DNA of 64,000 bases from F23-D06 sp947167635 (GTDB taxonomy: Bacteria > Bacteroidota > Bacteroidia > Bacteroidales > WCHB1-69), in the NCBI GenBank assembly GCA_947167635.1, contig CAMVIT010000002.1, forward strand, positions 1 through 64,000, in the 5' to 3' direction. Positions within the stretch are counted from its first letter, which is position 1. Each line of letters starts with the position of its first letter. The notes beneath the pieces were generated by a model. That model was not told the origin of the DNA and did no database searches. It saw nothing but the letters and a program-made list of their open reading frames with translations. The position numbers were made by a program, and so were the translations under genes. This document shows positions 7,847-16,325 of this stretch, piece after piece.

Positions 7847-8247
7847 TTAAAGATTCCCGCGTGCTTGTTGGCCCAGCGCTCGGTGTAGAAATCGTAGTAA
7901 CGGCCTCCTTTCTTCATAAATATTATATGTAATATGGAGGGGATGCCGATGACGAGGAGGTACAGGGGACCGAAAATCTTGGAATCGACGGTGTGCCCGT
8001 CCATCTCGTGGCGTATGGTGAACTCGTCGTGCGCCGTGTCGGGGTGGAAGAAGGCGAAGTTGCCCAAGGAGATGCCGCCGGCCCTCTCCGGGAAACGTTT
8101 GCCCGACAGACCGATACAGTAGTTGCGGCACGTCACCAAGCGCAACTTGCCCAGAAAGGGCATTATGGCCAATGCCACCAGATTCTGGGGCAGCTGCCAC
8201 ACGAAAAGGAGCGCGAAGAGGAGGCTGTGCGTTACTCTTTCACCCAT
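7840..8247 (-). CDS. Small membrane protein with HExxGH-like motif (Bacteroidetes family of unknown function)
   Basis: A 135-residue protein with an N-terminal hydrophobic segment (residues 7-30), a central RHEMDGHTVDSK motif near residue 78, a second hydrophobic stretch (LYLLVIGIPSILHIIFM) and a C-terminal YYDFYTERWANKHAGI. The HExxGH-like pattern followed by a membrane helix resembles small membrane-embedded metalloprotease-like proteins seen across Bacteroidetes; no activity is known to me. The start codon overlaps the last 16 nt of rnr, so the two genes are probably translationally coupled. The stop codon falls within the heptamer repeat. Confidence 0.65.
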   Translation of the reverse strand: MGERVTHSLLFALLFVWQLPQNLVALAIMPFLGKLRLVTCRNYCIGLSGKRFPERAGGISLGNFAFFHPDTAHDEFTIRHEMDGHTVDSKIFGPLYLLVIGIPSILHIIFMKKGGRYYDFYTERWANKHAGIFKN

Positions 8248-10388
8248 TCAAAGTCCATCTGCTTTTTGAGGAGGTCAACGGCCACAACGCGCACCTTGAG
8301 CTTGTCGCCGAAGCGCAACGAACGGCCGTGGTGCAACCCGACAAGCGTGTAGTTCTCTTCGTCAATGTAATAGAAGTCGTCGTTGAGGGTGCGCATCGAG
8401 ATGAGTCCCTCGCACTTGGATTCGGCCAGTTCGGCGTAGATGCCCCATTTGGAGACGCCGGAGACGGTGGCGTCGAAGGTTTCGCCCACCTTGTCGGCCA
8501 GGTACTCGGCCTGCTTGTACTTGATGGAGGTGCGCTCGGCCTCGGTGGCCTGGTGCTCCATCTGCGAACAGTGCTTGCAGTACTCCTCGTACTCCTCTTT
8601 CTTGACCGACTCGCCGTTGGCCAAGTAGCGGTCGAGCAGGCGGTGCACCATCAGGTCGGGATAGCGGCGGATGGGGGAGGTGAAGTGCGTGTAGTAGGGG
8701 AAGGCCAGTCCGTAGTGGCCGATGTTGTCGGTGGAGTAGCAGGCGCGGGCCATCGTGCGGATGGCCAACTTGCTGAGCATGTCGTAGTCGGCGTGCCCCT
8801 TCTGCTTCTCCAGCATATCGTTGAGCGAGCTGCTGAGCGCCTTGGGCGTGTTGGTCTTGAGGTCGAAGCCCAACTTCTTGACAAAGTTCTTGAAGGTGTC
8901 GATTTTCTCGTCCAGGGGCTTGTCGTGGATACGATACACGAACACGTTGGGCTCCTTGCCCGTGAGCCGTTTGCGGCCCACCTTCTCGGCCACGCGCTTG
9001 TTGGCCAGAAGCATAAACTCTTCGATGAGCCAGTTGGCCTCCTTCTGCACCTTGAGATAAACGCCGACGGGGTGGCCGCTCTCGTCGAGCTTGAATTTCA
9101 CCTCCTCGGTCTCGAAGTTGATGGCGTTGTTGTCGAAGCGCTTCTTGCGCATAATCTGGGCCAGTTCGTTGAGCTTGGGCAGCACGTCGGAGAGGACGCC
9201 CTCGCCGGTGTCAATCACCTGCTGGGCCTGCTCGTAGTCGAGGCGGTGGTCGGAGTTGATGACGGTGTGGCCGAACCACTCCTTGTGGACCTTGGCGTTG
9301 TCGTCGAGGTCGAAGACGGCGCTGTAGCAGAGCTTGTCCTCGTGGGGCCGCAGCGAGCATAGGTTGTTGGAAAGCGCCTCGGGGAGCATCGGGATGGTGC
9401 GATCGACCAGATAGACGGACGTGGCGCGCTCGTAGGCCTCCTTGTCGAGGGCGGTGCCGGGGCGCACGTAGTAGGAGACGTCGGCGATGTGGATGCCGAT
9501 GCGGTACAGGCCGTTGTCGAGTTTCTCGTAGGAGATGGCATCGTCGAAGTCTTTGGCGTCGGCGGGGTCGATGGTGAAGGTGATGACATCGCGGAAGTCG
9601 CGGCGCTGTTTGAGCTCTTTGGCCGAAATCTCCGTGGGGATGCTGTTGGCCTCCTCCTCGACCTCCTTGGGGAACTTGAGCGGGAAGTCGTTTTCGGCGA
9701 GGATGGCCATCATCTCCACGTCGTTGTTGCCTGGCTTGCCGAGCACGTGGATCACTTCGCCGAGGGGACTGCGCGTGCCGTTGGGCCAGTCCACGATGAC
9801 GACGACCACTTTCTCGCCGCTCTTGGCCTTGCGCAGCAGGCGGCCGGGTATGATGATGTCGCGGCGGAAGAAGACGTTGTCGGGGATGAAGTAGGCCACG
9901 CCCTTGCGGATGGAGATGGTGCCCACGAGCTGTTTGCGACTGCGCTCGAGCACCTCCACGACCTGCCCCTCGGGACGCTTGCCCCGGCGGGTGGGGAAGA
10001 GCGCCACCTTGACGAGGTCGTTGTTGAGCGCGTTGCCCAGGTTGCCGTCGGCGATGAAGATGTCCTCTGCCTGCGATTCGTCGGGCGAGTCATTCGGGTC
10101 GTTTTGCGGGATGACGAAGGACATGCCGCTACGCTTCATCTCAATACGGCCGACCACATAGTTGCGGTTGACATCTTTGCCCTGCAGCTGCTTGTGATTC
10201 AGACGATATTTGCCACGTCCGGCCTTGAGCAGCAACTTGGCTTCCACAAGACGGTCGATTTGCAGCTTCACCTGCTCACGACCTTTTTTGTCGTAAATGT
10301 TGACCTTGGCGGCGATTTGCTTGTAGTTCAGTTTTTCGTTTTTGCCGGAGGCGAGGGCCTCCAATATTTTCTTTGCTAATAGTTCCAT
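8232..10388 (-). CDS. rnr: Ribonuclease R
   Basis: A 718-residue 3'-to-5' exoribonuclease of the RNase II/R family, acting on structured RNA in the cytoplasm. Visible parts: an N-terminal winged helix (residues 1-65), cold-shock-like OB domains (about 75-240), the RNB catalytic domain with IDPADAKDFDDA at 273-284, whose Asp residues bind Mg2+, the HFTSPIRRYPD segment near 590, and a C-terminal S1 domain ending VVAVDLLKKQMDFEWVKE. The length fits Bacteroidetes RNase R and there is no long basic tail. It overlaps the small HExxH-like gene downstream. Confidence 0.96.
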   Translation of the reverse strand: MELLAKKILEALASGKNEKLNYKQIAAKVNIYDKKGREQVKLQIDRLVEAKLLLKAGRGKYRLNHKQLQGKDVNRNYVVGRIEMKRSGMSFVIPQNDPNDSPDESQAEDIFIADGNLGNALNNDLVKVALFPTRRGKRPEGQVVEVLERSRKQLVGTISIRKGVAYFIPDNVFFRRDIIIPGRLLRKAKSGEKVVVVIVDWPNGTRSPLGEVIHVLGKPGNNDVEMMAILAENDFPLKFPKEVEEEANSIPTEISAKELKQRRDFRDVITFTIDPADAKDFDDAISYEKLDNGLYRIGIHIADVSYYVRPGTALDKEAYERATSVYLVDRTIPMLPEALSNNLCSLRPHEDKLCYSAVFDLDDNAKVHKEWFGHTVINSDHRLDYEQAQQVIDTGEGVLSDVLPKLNELAQIMRKKRFDNNAINFETEEVKFKLDESGHPVGVYLKVQKEANWLIEEFMLLANKRVAEKVGRKRLTGKEPNVFVYRIHDKPLDEKIDTFKNFVKKLGFDLKTNTPKALSSSLNDMLEKQKGHADYDMLSKLAIRTMARACYSTDNIGHYGLAFPYYTHFTSPIRRYPDLMVHRLLDRYLANGESVKKEEYEEYCKHCSQMEHQATEAERTSIKYKQAEYLADKVGETFDATVSGVSKWGIYAELAESKCEGLISMRTLNDDFYYIDEENYTLVGLHHGRSLRFGDKLKVRVVAVDLLKKQMDFEWVKE

Positions 10389-10471
10389 GTTTTGAGTCTC
10401 TGTTGGTCAATAAATGTTTGTTTCAAATTAAAGTTCTCTTTTTTGAATGATGAATCTGTTTGTTCCAATTT

Positions 10472-11440
10472 TCACGGCAGTGTGGATTCCACCTTCAGTT
10501 TTCCGCCCTCGTCATAGATGAAGCATGCCTCTATCTCCTCGTCTCCCTTCACGATTTGCAGGGCCCTCTCCAATCCCAGCACCATGAAGGCGGTGGCGTA
10601 GGCGTCGGCGGTGGTGCAGTCGGGAGCCACGACCGTGACGCTGAGCAGATTGGTCTCCTCGGGGCATCCTGTGGCGGGATTCAGAATATGGGTGTATCGT
10701 TTGCCGTCTTTTTCGAAAAAGTTCCGGTAGTTGCCGGAGGTGGCCACGGCGCGGTCATGCAGTTCAAAACTGCGTTGGCTCTCCACCGGGCCGTCAGCCG
10801 TGGCAGTCGGGGTCTGGATACCCACTCTCCAAGGCTTCTTGCCCTTGCTTCCGTGTGCGACAATCTCGCCGCCGATCTCGACCAGGCAGCTCTTGTGTCC
10901 TTTTGCCACAAGAAGCTCCGCCACTTTGTCAACCGCGAAGCCTTTGGCAATGGCGTTGAAGTCGAGTTTCACGCGCGGGTCGTCTTTCACCAACCGCCCG
11001 TCTTGGAGGTGTATCAGCCGACTGCCCACAAACAGCCTTACGGAGTCGAGGGTCGTTTGGGGCACGATCTGCTTCTGGTTCCCGCGTCCGAAACCCCATA
11101 GTTCCACGAGGGGTTGTACAGTGCAGTCGAACGCTCCGCCGGTCTTGGAGGTGATGTCGAGGGCGGTTTGCAGGACACGGAGGAAGTCGTCGCTCAAATC
11201 GGGATCATGTCCCGCATTGACCCTCGAAATGAGCGAGTTGGTGTCGAAGATGGAGAAGGTGCTGTTGATCTGTCGCAGCACGGAGTCCACCTGCGAGGGT
11301 AGGGCAGAGTCGGGGTCGCCGACGTAGGCGATGTGGAATGTGGTGCCGAGTGCGACACCGTCGAATTGCTGCACGGTGGCACGCTGGCAGGCCCCGCTCA
11401 ACAGCAGCAGGGCGAACAGGATAAGGGTTATTTTTTTCAC
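10472..11440 (-). CDS. apbE: FAD:protein FMN transferase (ApbE family lipoprotein)
   Basis: ApbE attaches FMN covalently to Thr residues of flavoproteins such as NqrB/NqrC and RnfG in the cell envelope. The protein has a lipoprotein signal (KKITLILFALLLLSGAC), GVALGTTFHIAYVGD, FDCTVQPLVELWGFG, KLDFNAIAKGFAVDK, a Gly-rich LVEIGGEIVAHG, and a TTADAYATAFMVLG segment whose residues bind Mg2+ in the family. I start it at a GTG at 11440 (322 aa), which places the signal peptide at the N-terminus; the longer ATG frame from 11560 would run through the TATCTTTG promoter and add an unrelated basic leader. No Nqr or Rnf genes are in the window. Confidence 0.93.
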   Translation of the reverse strand: MKKITLILFALLLLSGACQRATVQQFDGVALGTTFHIAYVGDPDSALPSQVDSVLRQINSTFSIFDTNSLISRVNAGHDPDLSDDFLRVLQTALDITSKTGGAFDCTVQPLVELWGFGRGNQKQIVPQTTLDSVRLFVGSRLIHLQDGRLVKDDPRVKLDFNAIAKGFAVDKVAELLVAKGHKSCLVEIGGEIVAHGSKGKKPWRVGIQTPTATADGPVESQRSFELHDRAVATSGNYRNFFEKDGKRYTHILNPATGCPEETNLLSVTVVAPDCTTADAYATAFMVLGLERALQIVKGDEEIEACFIYDEGGKLKVESTLP

Positions 11441-11445
11441 GGGTG

Positions 11446-11453
11446 CAAAGATA
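11446..11453 (-). promoter_or_regulatory. Putative -7 element (TATCTTTG) of apbE
   Basis: TAnnTTTG consensus on the minus strand a few bases upstream of the GTG start, implying a very short or absent leader for apbE. Confidence 0.5.
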
Positions 11454-11520
11454 GTAAAATTCAAAGTCCATTGTTTTTTATTCCGCAGGAAAAGGTGTGT
11501 GCTCTTTTCGGAAAATATGT

Positions 11521-11528
11521 TATCTTTG
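11521..11528 (+). promoter_or_regulatory. Putative -7 element (TATCTTTG) of yqgE
   Basis: TAnnTTTG consensus 25 nt before the chosen yqgE start. It supports the internal ATG at 11554 over the upstream in-frame ATG at 11497. Confidence 0.55.
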
Positions 11529-11553
11529 CCGCGTAAAAGAATATCCCTTTTGT

Positions 11554-12135
11554 ATGCCATACGCGAGCGATTTATTGAAAGTCAAGCAGACCGGCTTTTC
11601 GTTGGACGCCGGCAGGCTGTTGATTTCCGTGCCGTACTACAACGACGCCTTCTTCAATCGCTCGGTGGTGTTGTTGACGGATTACGATGCGGAGCATTGC
11701 GCCGGCTTGATTATCAACAGGCGGCTTCCTTACCGTGTTCGCGACTTGGTGGACGGTTTGCGGGTGAACACCCCCATGTTCCTGGGCGGCCCTGTGATGC
11801 CGTGGGCCCTTTTCCTGTTGCACGATATTGAAAACAACGCCGCCTCGTCCCGCATTGTGCCGAAAGTCTATGTCGGATACGACCAAAGTCTATTGACCCA
11901 GATTGAAAGCAATGCTTTGGCTTCCGGCAATTGCAAATTCCTGATGGGATATGCAGGCTGGTCGCCCGGGCAGCTGGAAGATGAAATTAGCAAAAACATG
12001 TGGGTCATCGGCAACCCGACCCCCGAACTGGTGTTCCATAAAGAGCCGGAGTCTGTCTGGTCCGAGTCGGTGCGCATTTTGGGCCCCGACTATGAGCACT
12101 GGCTGCGAATTCCCAAATATATTAATCTGAACTGA
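11554..12135 (+). CDS. YqgE/AlgH family protein (DUF179)
   Basis: The 193-residue product matches the YqgE/AlgH family throughout: GRLLISVPYYNDAFFNRSVV near the N-terminus, GLIINRRLP, MFLGGPV, and the C-terminal FLMGYAGWSPGQLEDEI followed by WVIG. Members are small cytoplasmic proteins first described as a transcriptional regulator of alginate genes, but their biochemical role is unknown. The start at 11554 follows a TATCTTTG element and begins with a family-like N-terminus. Its stop codon overlaps the ATG of the next gene by one base (TGATG), so the two are coupled. Confidence 0.9.
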   Translation: MPYASDLLKVKQTGFSLDAGRLLISVPYYNDAFFNRSVVLLTDYDAEHCAGLIINRRLPYRVRDLVDGLRVNTPMFLGGPVMPWALFLLHDIENNAASSRIVPKVYVGYDQSLLTQIESNALASGNCKFLMGYAGWSPGQLEDEISKNMWVIGNPTPELVFHKEPESVWSESVRILGPDYEHWLRIPKYINLN

Positions 12136-12794
12136 TGAATAACAGAACCTGCACTGTTCTTTTTCTGCTCTTTGCATTCTGGCTGACTGTCTGCGCTCAA
12201 GACCGGCCACCGGTGGGGACTTTCAAGGGTGGTGTCCTTGCGGGAGCGACCACGTCCCAGATATCCGGGGACAATTTGGCTGGATTCCATAAACTGGGTG
12301 CCATGGCGGGTGTGTTCGCCAACTGTGTTTTGGTGGAACAACCCAAATTCGGCCTTAAGTTGCAAATGGAAATGGATTTTGTCATGAAGGGCAGCCACTC
12401 TTTCTCTCGTTCCGGACAAGCGGTGAACCCAATGGCAAAATATGTGCTTAATCTTGGCTATATAGAGGTTCCGGTCCTGCTTCGTTTCCGCATTGCAAGA
12501 ATCACCATCCGCAACAGCAGCGATTTCGAGTTCGAGCTCGGCCCCGCGTTCGGCGTGAATCTTTATGCCCATGAAAGGGATGTGTATGGACGAATATTGG
12601 GCAGGCCTGCGTTTAATCGAATGGAGTTTTCCATGGTTGGCGGCCTGACGTATGTGTTCAAGGAACATCACGGCATTACGCTCCGCTATTCCAACTCCAT
12701 TGTGCCTGTGCGCATTCCCGACTGGGCTGTCAACAGGCGTATCAAGAAGCAGTTCAACTCGGTGCTGTACCTTATCTACTCCTATCAATTTTGA
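12135..12794 (+). CDS. PorT-like outer-membrane beta-barrel protein
   Basis: A 219-residue exported protein with a signal peptide ending around LTVCA-QD. Alternating hydrophobic strands, GGVLAGATTSQISGD near the mature N-terminus and a C-terminal Phe (YLIYSYQF) follow. This matches the Bacteroidetes PorT/outer-membrane beta-barrel family (eight-stranded barrels of unknown cargo). It is coupled to yqgE at the start and overlaps the 3' end of the convergent lipoprotein gene by 23 bp. It is not necessarily part of type IX secretion: PorT-like barrels form a broad family. Confidence 0.75.
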   Translation: MNNRTCTVLFLLFAFWLTVCAQDRPPVGTFKGGVLAGATTSQISGDNLAGFHKLGAMAGVFANCVLVEQPKFGLKLQMEMDFVMKGSHSFSRSGQAVNPMAKYVLNLGYIEVPVLLRFRIARITIRNSSDFEFELGPAFGVNLYAHERDVYGRILGRPAFNRMEFSMVGGLTYVFKEHHGITLRYSNSIVPVRIPDWAVNRRIKKQFNSVLYLIYSYQF

Positions 12795-14487
12795 AATCCT
12801 CTTCCACATCCCAGAAAGCACGCACATGGATGTCGTGCGCGAATGGAATGATGGGCTCTGGCTGGCGTTTGAGCGGGTAGTCGCCTGAATCCCATCGCCC
12901 GTTGCCGTTGATGTCCAAAATCGCTCTGATGTGGTATCCGTCAGGCTCCAGATGCGGGTAAACGATGGTGCTGTCGGTCTGCAATATGTGCTGCTGCACA
13001 ATTGATTTCCCACGCCAAAGTTGTACGATGACAGGATACTCCTCTCCTGTCAGTCGATAATTGATTTGGATGTTGCCATACTCTTTCTCGGATTTTGAAG
13101 TGAACGAGAGCCGAATGGTGTCGTTGGTCAGATTGTTGTACCCGAAGAACATGGAGTCAGGAATCATCAAGGTATAACTTTTCTTGTTTTCCAAATCGAG
13201 TGGAATCGGCAGCTCGGCGATGAAGGAGTCCGGGATGGAAAATCTGCTGACAACGGTGTCGGCAACGCCTTGCCGCTGGAAGGATAGAAAAACAGGAAAT
13301 GAATCCACAGGCTTCACAGGGTAGGAAAAATGCATCATCATGGGCTCACAACAATGTCCCTCCTTTGAAAATGATACTTTCAGACGGGGAGCCTCCTGGG
13401 CTCTCGTGCCTCTTCCACCAGTGGTTTGCTTGGCTTTGTATGGCTTCAGGAGAACCGTGTCGATTTGCTCGCCTCGAGTGAAAAGGATTGGGATGGTGTC
13501 GAAATCCAGGGATTTGAGATACCACGTCAGCGTGTCTCGGTTGGCCGACCATTTTTGGAAATACTCGACCGGATTGGCGGTGAACGTGCTTTGAAGGTCG
13601 CCGACAGAAGTGGAAAACGGGAACCTGTACATGCCGGCCTCGGGGTTGTCGTAGTGCAAAAGTTTGGGGACAGGGTCGGTTATGACAAAGCTGTGGAGCA
13701 ATAGGGGAGCGCGTGTGGAATCTTTGTCGAGGATGTTTCCGATGCTGTCTTTGACTTCAGGAGGATATGCCTGGATTCGTGTGTCGTTAAAAGCGATGAC
13801 CTCATTGGGCAAATCATAGAAGTAGTTGCTGTTGATGTCCTTCAACGCGAAAATCGTGTAATCACCTTCCGAGATGTTCCGGAAATGGAACGTCCCGTCT
13901 TTTTGTGTCCGGGTGACGTATGTGGGCAGGGTGTTCAAAGGCAGGGAGTCGTTGTCCTCACGGTAGAGCATGACCAGGAAGTTATCTTCACTTTCAAGCG
14001 TGAAGGCGTTTTGCACTTTCCCGTCGATCATGAACGAGTCGATATAACTGCCGGAGGAAAAGCTGTATTGATAGAAATTCAGCTTGTTGTTTTCGTTGAA
14101 GTCCTGTATGCAATTGGAAAAAACGATGTTGTAGGTGGTGTTCTCCCGCAGCGTGTCCTTGATTTTCATGGTGAGTGTTTTGCCATTGATTGAAAAATCG
14201 ATGGGATGGGCAAATGGCGGGGAGACCATCACGTTGTCGTTGGGATTGTTCAAGGTGAAAAATTCGTCCATGGTGATGCGGATCTGCTTCTCATGGAAAT
14301 TGACGCTCTGATTGGCGGGGACCTCCTTGACGATTTTCGGGGGCATGGTGTCCCGTGGCCCACCTACCGGCGCGGCAACCTTGGCGCACGCACCCAATAG
14401 TATCGTGACGATTGCTAATAGCATCGTCATACCGGCATTGGGACGGCCGTGTGTGCGTGGGGTCGGGGAGATAGGGTGAAGTTTCAT
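12772..14487 (-). CDS. Ig-like (Big_5) domain lipoprotein
   Basis: A 571-residue envelope protein with a lipoprotein signal whose lipobox ends LLGAC at about residue 34. APVGGPRDTMPPKIVKEVPANQSVNF then opens a bacterial Ig-like (Big_5) domain with SINGKTLTMKIKDTLRENTTYNIVFS. The rest is beta-rich with a DINGNGRWDSGDYP segment near the C-terminus. Proteins of this architecture are widespread in Bacteroidetes and uncharacterised. An internal ATG at residue 20 gives a more usual signal-peptide length. It lies 15 nt downstream of argS and is probably co-transcribed with it. Confidence 0.8.
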   Translation of the reverse strand: MKLHPISPTPRTHGRPNAGMTMLLAIVTILLGACAKVAAPVGGPRDTMPPKIVKEVPANQSVNFHEKQIRITMDEFFTLNNPNDNVMVSPPFAHPIDFSINGKTLTMKIKDTLRENTTYNIVFSNCIQDFNENNKLNFYQYSFSSGSYIDSFMIDGKVQNAFTLESEDNFLVMLYREDNDSLPLNTLPTYVTRTQKDGTFHFRNISEGDYTIFALKDINSNYFYDLPNEVIAFNDTRIQAYPPEVKDSIGNILDKDSTRAPLLLHSFVITDPVPKLLHYDNPEAGMYRFPFSTSVGDLQSTFTANPVEYFQKWSANRDTLTWYLKSLDFDTIPILFTRGEQIDTVLLKPYKAKQTTGGRGTRAQEAPRLKVSFSKEGHCCEPMMMHFSYPVKPVDSFPVFLSFQRQGVADTVVSRFSIPDSFIAELPIPLDLENKKSYTLMIPDSMFFGYNNLTNDTIRLSFTSKSEKEYGNIQINYRLTGEEYPVIVQLWRGKSIVQQHILQTDSTIVYPHLEPDGYHIRAILDINGNGRWDSGDYPLKRQPEPIIPFAHDIHVRAFWDVEEDFKIDRSR

Positions 14488-14502
14488 GGGCGAATTATCG
14501 TG

Positions 14503-16293
14503 TCACATCCTTTCAGGCACATCGATGCCGAGCAGCTTCATGCCGTTGCGAAGGGTGTTGGCCACCCACCGCGAGAGCTGCAGGCGCAGCAACCGCTTGT
14601 CAGGATCGGTTTCACGCATGACAGGAGTCTCTTGATAGAAATGGTTGAATTGTTTGGCAAGGTCATATACATAGTTGGCGATGAGCGCGGGACTGAGGTT
14701 CTCTCCGGCGGCAAGTACCACTTGCGGGTATTTGTAGAGCGTCTTGACAAGCTGCTTCTCCTCGCCTTCCGCGTGGATGCCGTCGGGAAGGGATGCGCTG
14801 ATGTCCACCGACTGCTCCGCAGCCTTGCGCAGCAGCGAGCGGATACGGGCGTTCGTGTACTGGATGAAGGGGGCCGTGTTGCCATTGAAGTCGATGGATT
14901 CAGCCGGATTGAAGAGCATGTTCTTGGACGGGTCCACTTTGAGAATGAAATATTTGAGCGCGCCAAGGCCGACCATCTCGTAGAGAGCCGCGGCTTCGTC
15001 AGGTTGGAAATCGAACTTGCCCAGTGCTTCCGTGCTCTTCTTGGCCTCCATGAACATGTCGTCCATCAGATCGTCTGCATCCACAACGGTGCCTTCACGG
15101 GACTTCATCTTGCCCGAAGGCAGCTCCACCATGCCGTAGGATAGGTGGAATATGCTGTCGCCGAATGCTTTGCCGAGTTTCTTGCCCAAAACAAGCTTGA
15201 GCACGTCAAAATGATAGTTCTGCTCGTTGCCTACAACATAAATCATGCGCGAGGGAGTGAACTCCTCGTAGCGCAGTTGCGCGGTGCCGAGGTCCTGCGT
15301 CATATAGACGGAGGTTCCGTCTTTGCGCAGCAGCACTTTCTCGTCCAGACCTTCATCAGTGAGGTTGACGCGCACGGAGCCGTCTTCGTGACGCTGGAAC
15401 ACGCCCTTGTCGAGGCCCTCCTGCACGAGTGCTTTGCCCAGCAAATAGGTGTTTGATTCGTAATAGGTCTTGTCAAATTGTATGCCGAGCCGGCGATAGG
15501 TCTCGTCGAAGCCGGCATACACCCATTGGTTCATTTTTTGCCACAGCGCGCGCACTCCGGGGTCGTTGGCCTCCCAACGACGCAGCATCTCTCTGGCTTC
15601 AAGCATGATAGGCGCTTGCTGTGCGGCCTCCTCCTCGCTCATGCCTTTGGCGATAAGATCGGCCTGCTCCTCTTTGTAGTGTTTGTCGAAGACAACGTAA
15701 TAGTTACCCACCAGATGGTCGCCCTTGATGTGGGCGCTTTCCGGTGTCTCGCCGTTACCGTAGCGCAGCCAGGCCACCATCGACTTGCAGATGTGGATGC
15801 CGCGGTCGTTGACGAGATTCACCTGCACGACCGGATGACCGCATGCCTTCAGGATTTGCGAGACGGAATGCCCTAACAGATTGTTTCTCACATGCCCAAG
15901 ATGAAGAGGCTTGTTGGTGTTCGGGGAAGAGTATTCTATCAGCACAGGCGCCTCTTCGCGTGGGGCGAAAATGCCGTAAACCTCGTTCGCGTGTCCGTCG
16001 CGTAACTGATCGCGCCAAAAACTGTCCGCAATGGTGAGGTTGAGATATCCTTTTACTACATTGTATCCTGTCAGGCAGTCGAGCCGTTCGCACAATTTGT
16101 CGCCAATCTCCTTCGCGACGGCATCGGGTGCCTTGCGCGCCAGCTTGACATACGGGAACACCACAATTGTCATGTCACCCTCGAATTCCTTGCGGGTGGG
16201 CTGCACCACAGAGGCGTCCGCTTCGATGTCTATGTTGTATAATTCTTTCAGAACAACCTTGAGTTCTTGTGCAAGTGTGATCTCTAAAATCAT
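14503..16293 (-). CDS. argS: Arginyl-tRNA synthetase
   Basis: Class I aminoacyl-tRNA synthetase charging tRNA-Arg. The 596-residue protein has the ArgRS-specific N-terminal Add-1 domain, the HIGH motif as HLGH at residues 131-134 within NKPLHLGHVRNNLLGHSV, the KMSK-equivalent region GKMKSREGTVVDADDL near 370, and an all-helical C-terminal DALR anticodon-binding domain ending GMKLLGIDVPERM. This last sequence is the typical ArgRS C-terminus. Length is normal. Confidence 0.97.
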   Translation of the reverse strand: MILEITLAQELKVVLKELYNIDIEADASVVQPTRKEFEGDMTIVVFPYVKLARKAPDAVAKEIGDKLCERLDCLTGYNVVKGYLNLTIADSFWRDQLRDGHANEVYGIFAPREEAPVLIEYSSPNTNKPLHLGHVRNNLLGHSVSQILKACGHPVVQVNLVNDRGIHICKSMVAWLRYGNGETPESAHIKGDHLVGNYYVVFDKHYKEEQADLIAKGMSEEEAAQQAPIMLEAREMLRRWEANDPGVRALWQKMNQWVYAGFDETYRRLGIQFDKTYYESNTYLLGKALVQEGLDKGVFQRHEDGSVRVNLTDEGLDEKVLLRKDGTSVYMTQDLGTAQLRYEEFTPSRMIYVVGNEQNYHFDVLKLVLGKKLGKAFGDSIFHLSYGMVELPSGKMKSREGTVVDADDLMDDMFMEAKKSTEALGKFDFQPDEAAALYEMVGLGALKYFILKVDPSKNMLFNPAESIDFNGNTAPFIQYTNARIRSLLRKAAEQSVDISASLPDGIHAEGEEKQLVKTLYKYPQVVLAAGENLSPALIANYVYDLAKQFNHFYQETPVMRETDPDKRLLRLQLSRWVANTLRNGMKLLGIDVPERM

Positions 16294-16325
16294 GTATATT
16301 TGTTGTTAATATGATTATCTTCTTG

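Noticed and set aside
8172..9362. A 396-codon plus-strand ORF opposite rnr
   Set aside because: It is a low-complexity Val/Leu/Gly shadow of a G/C-rich coding gene on the other strand.
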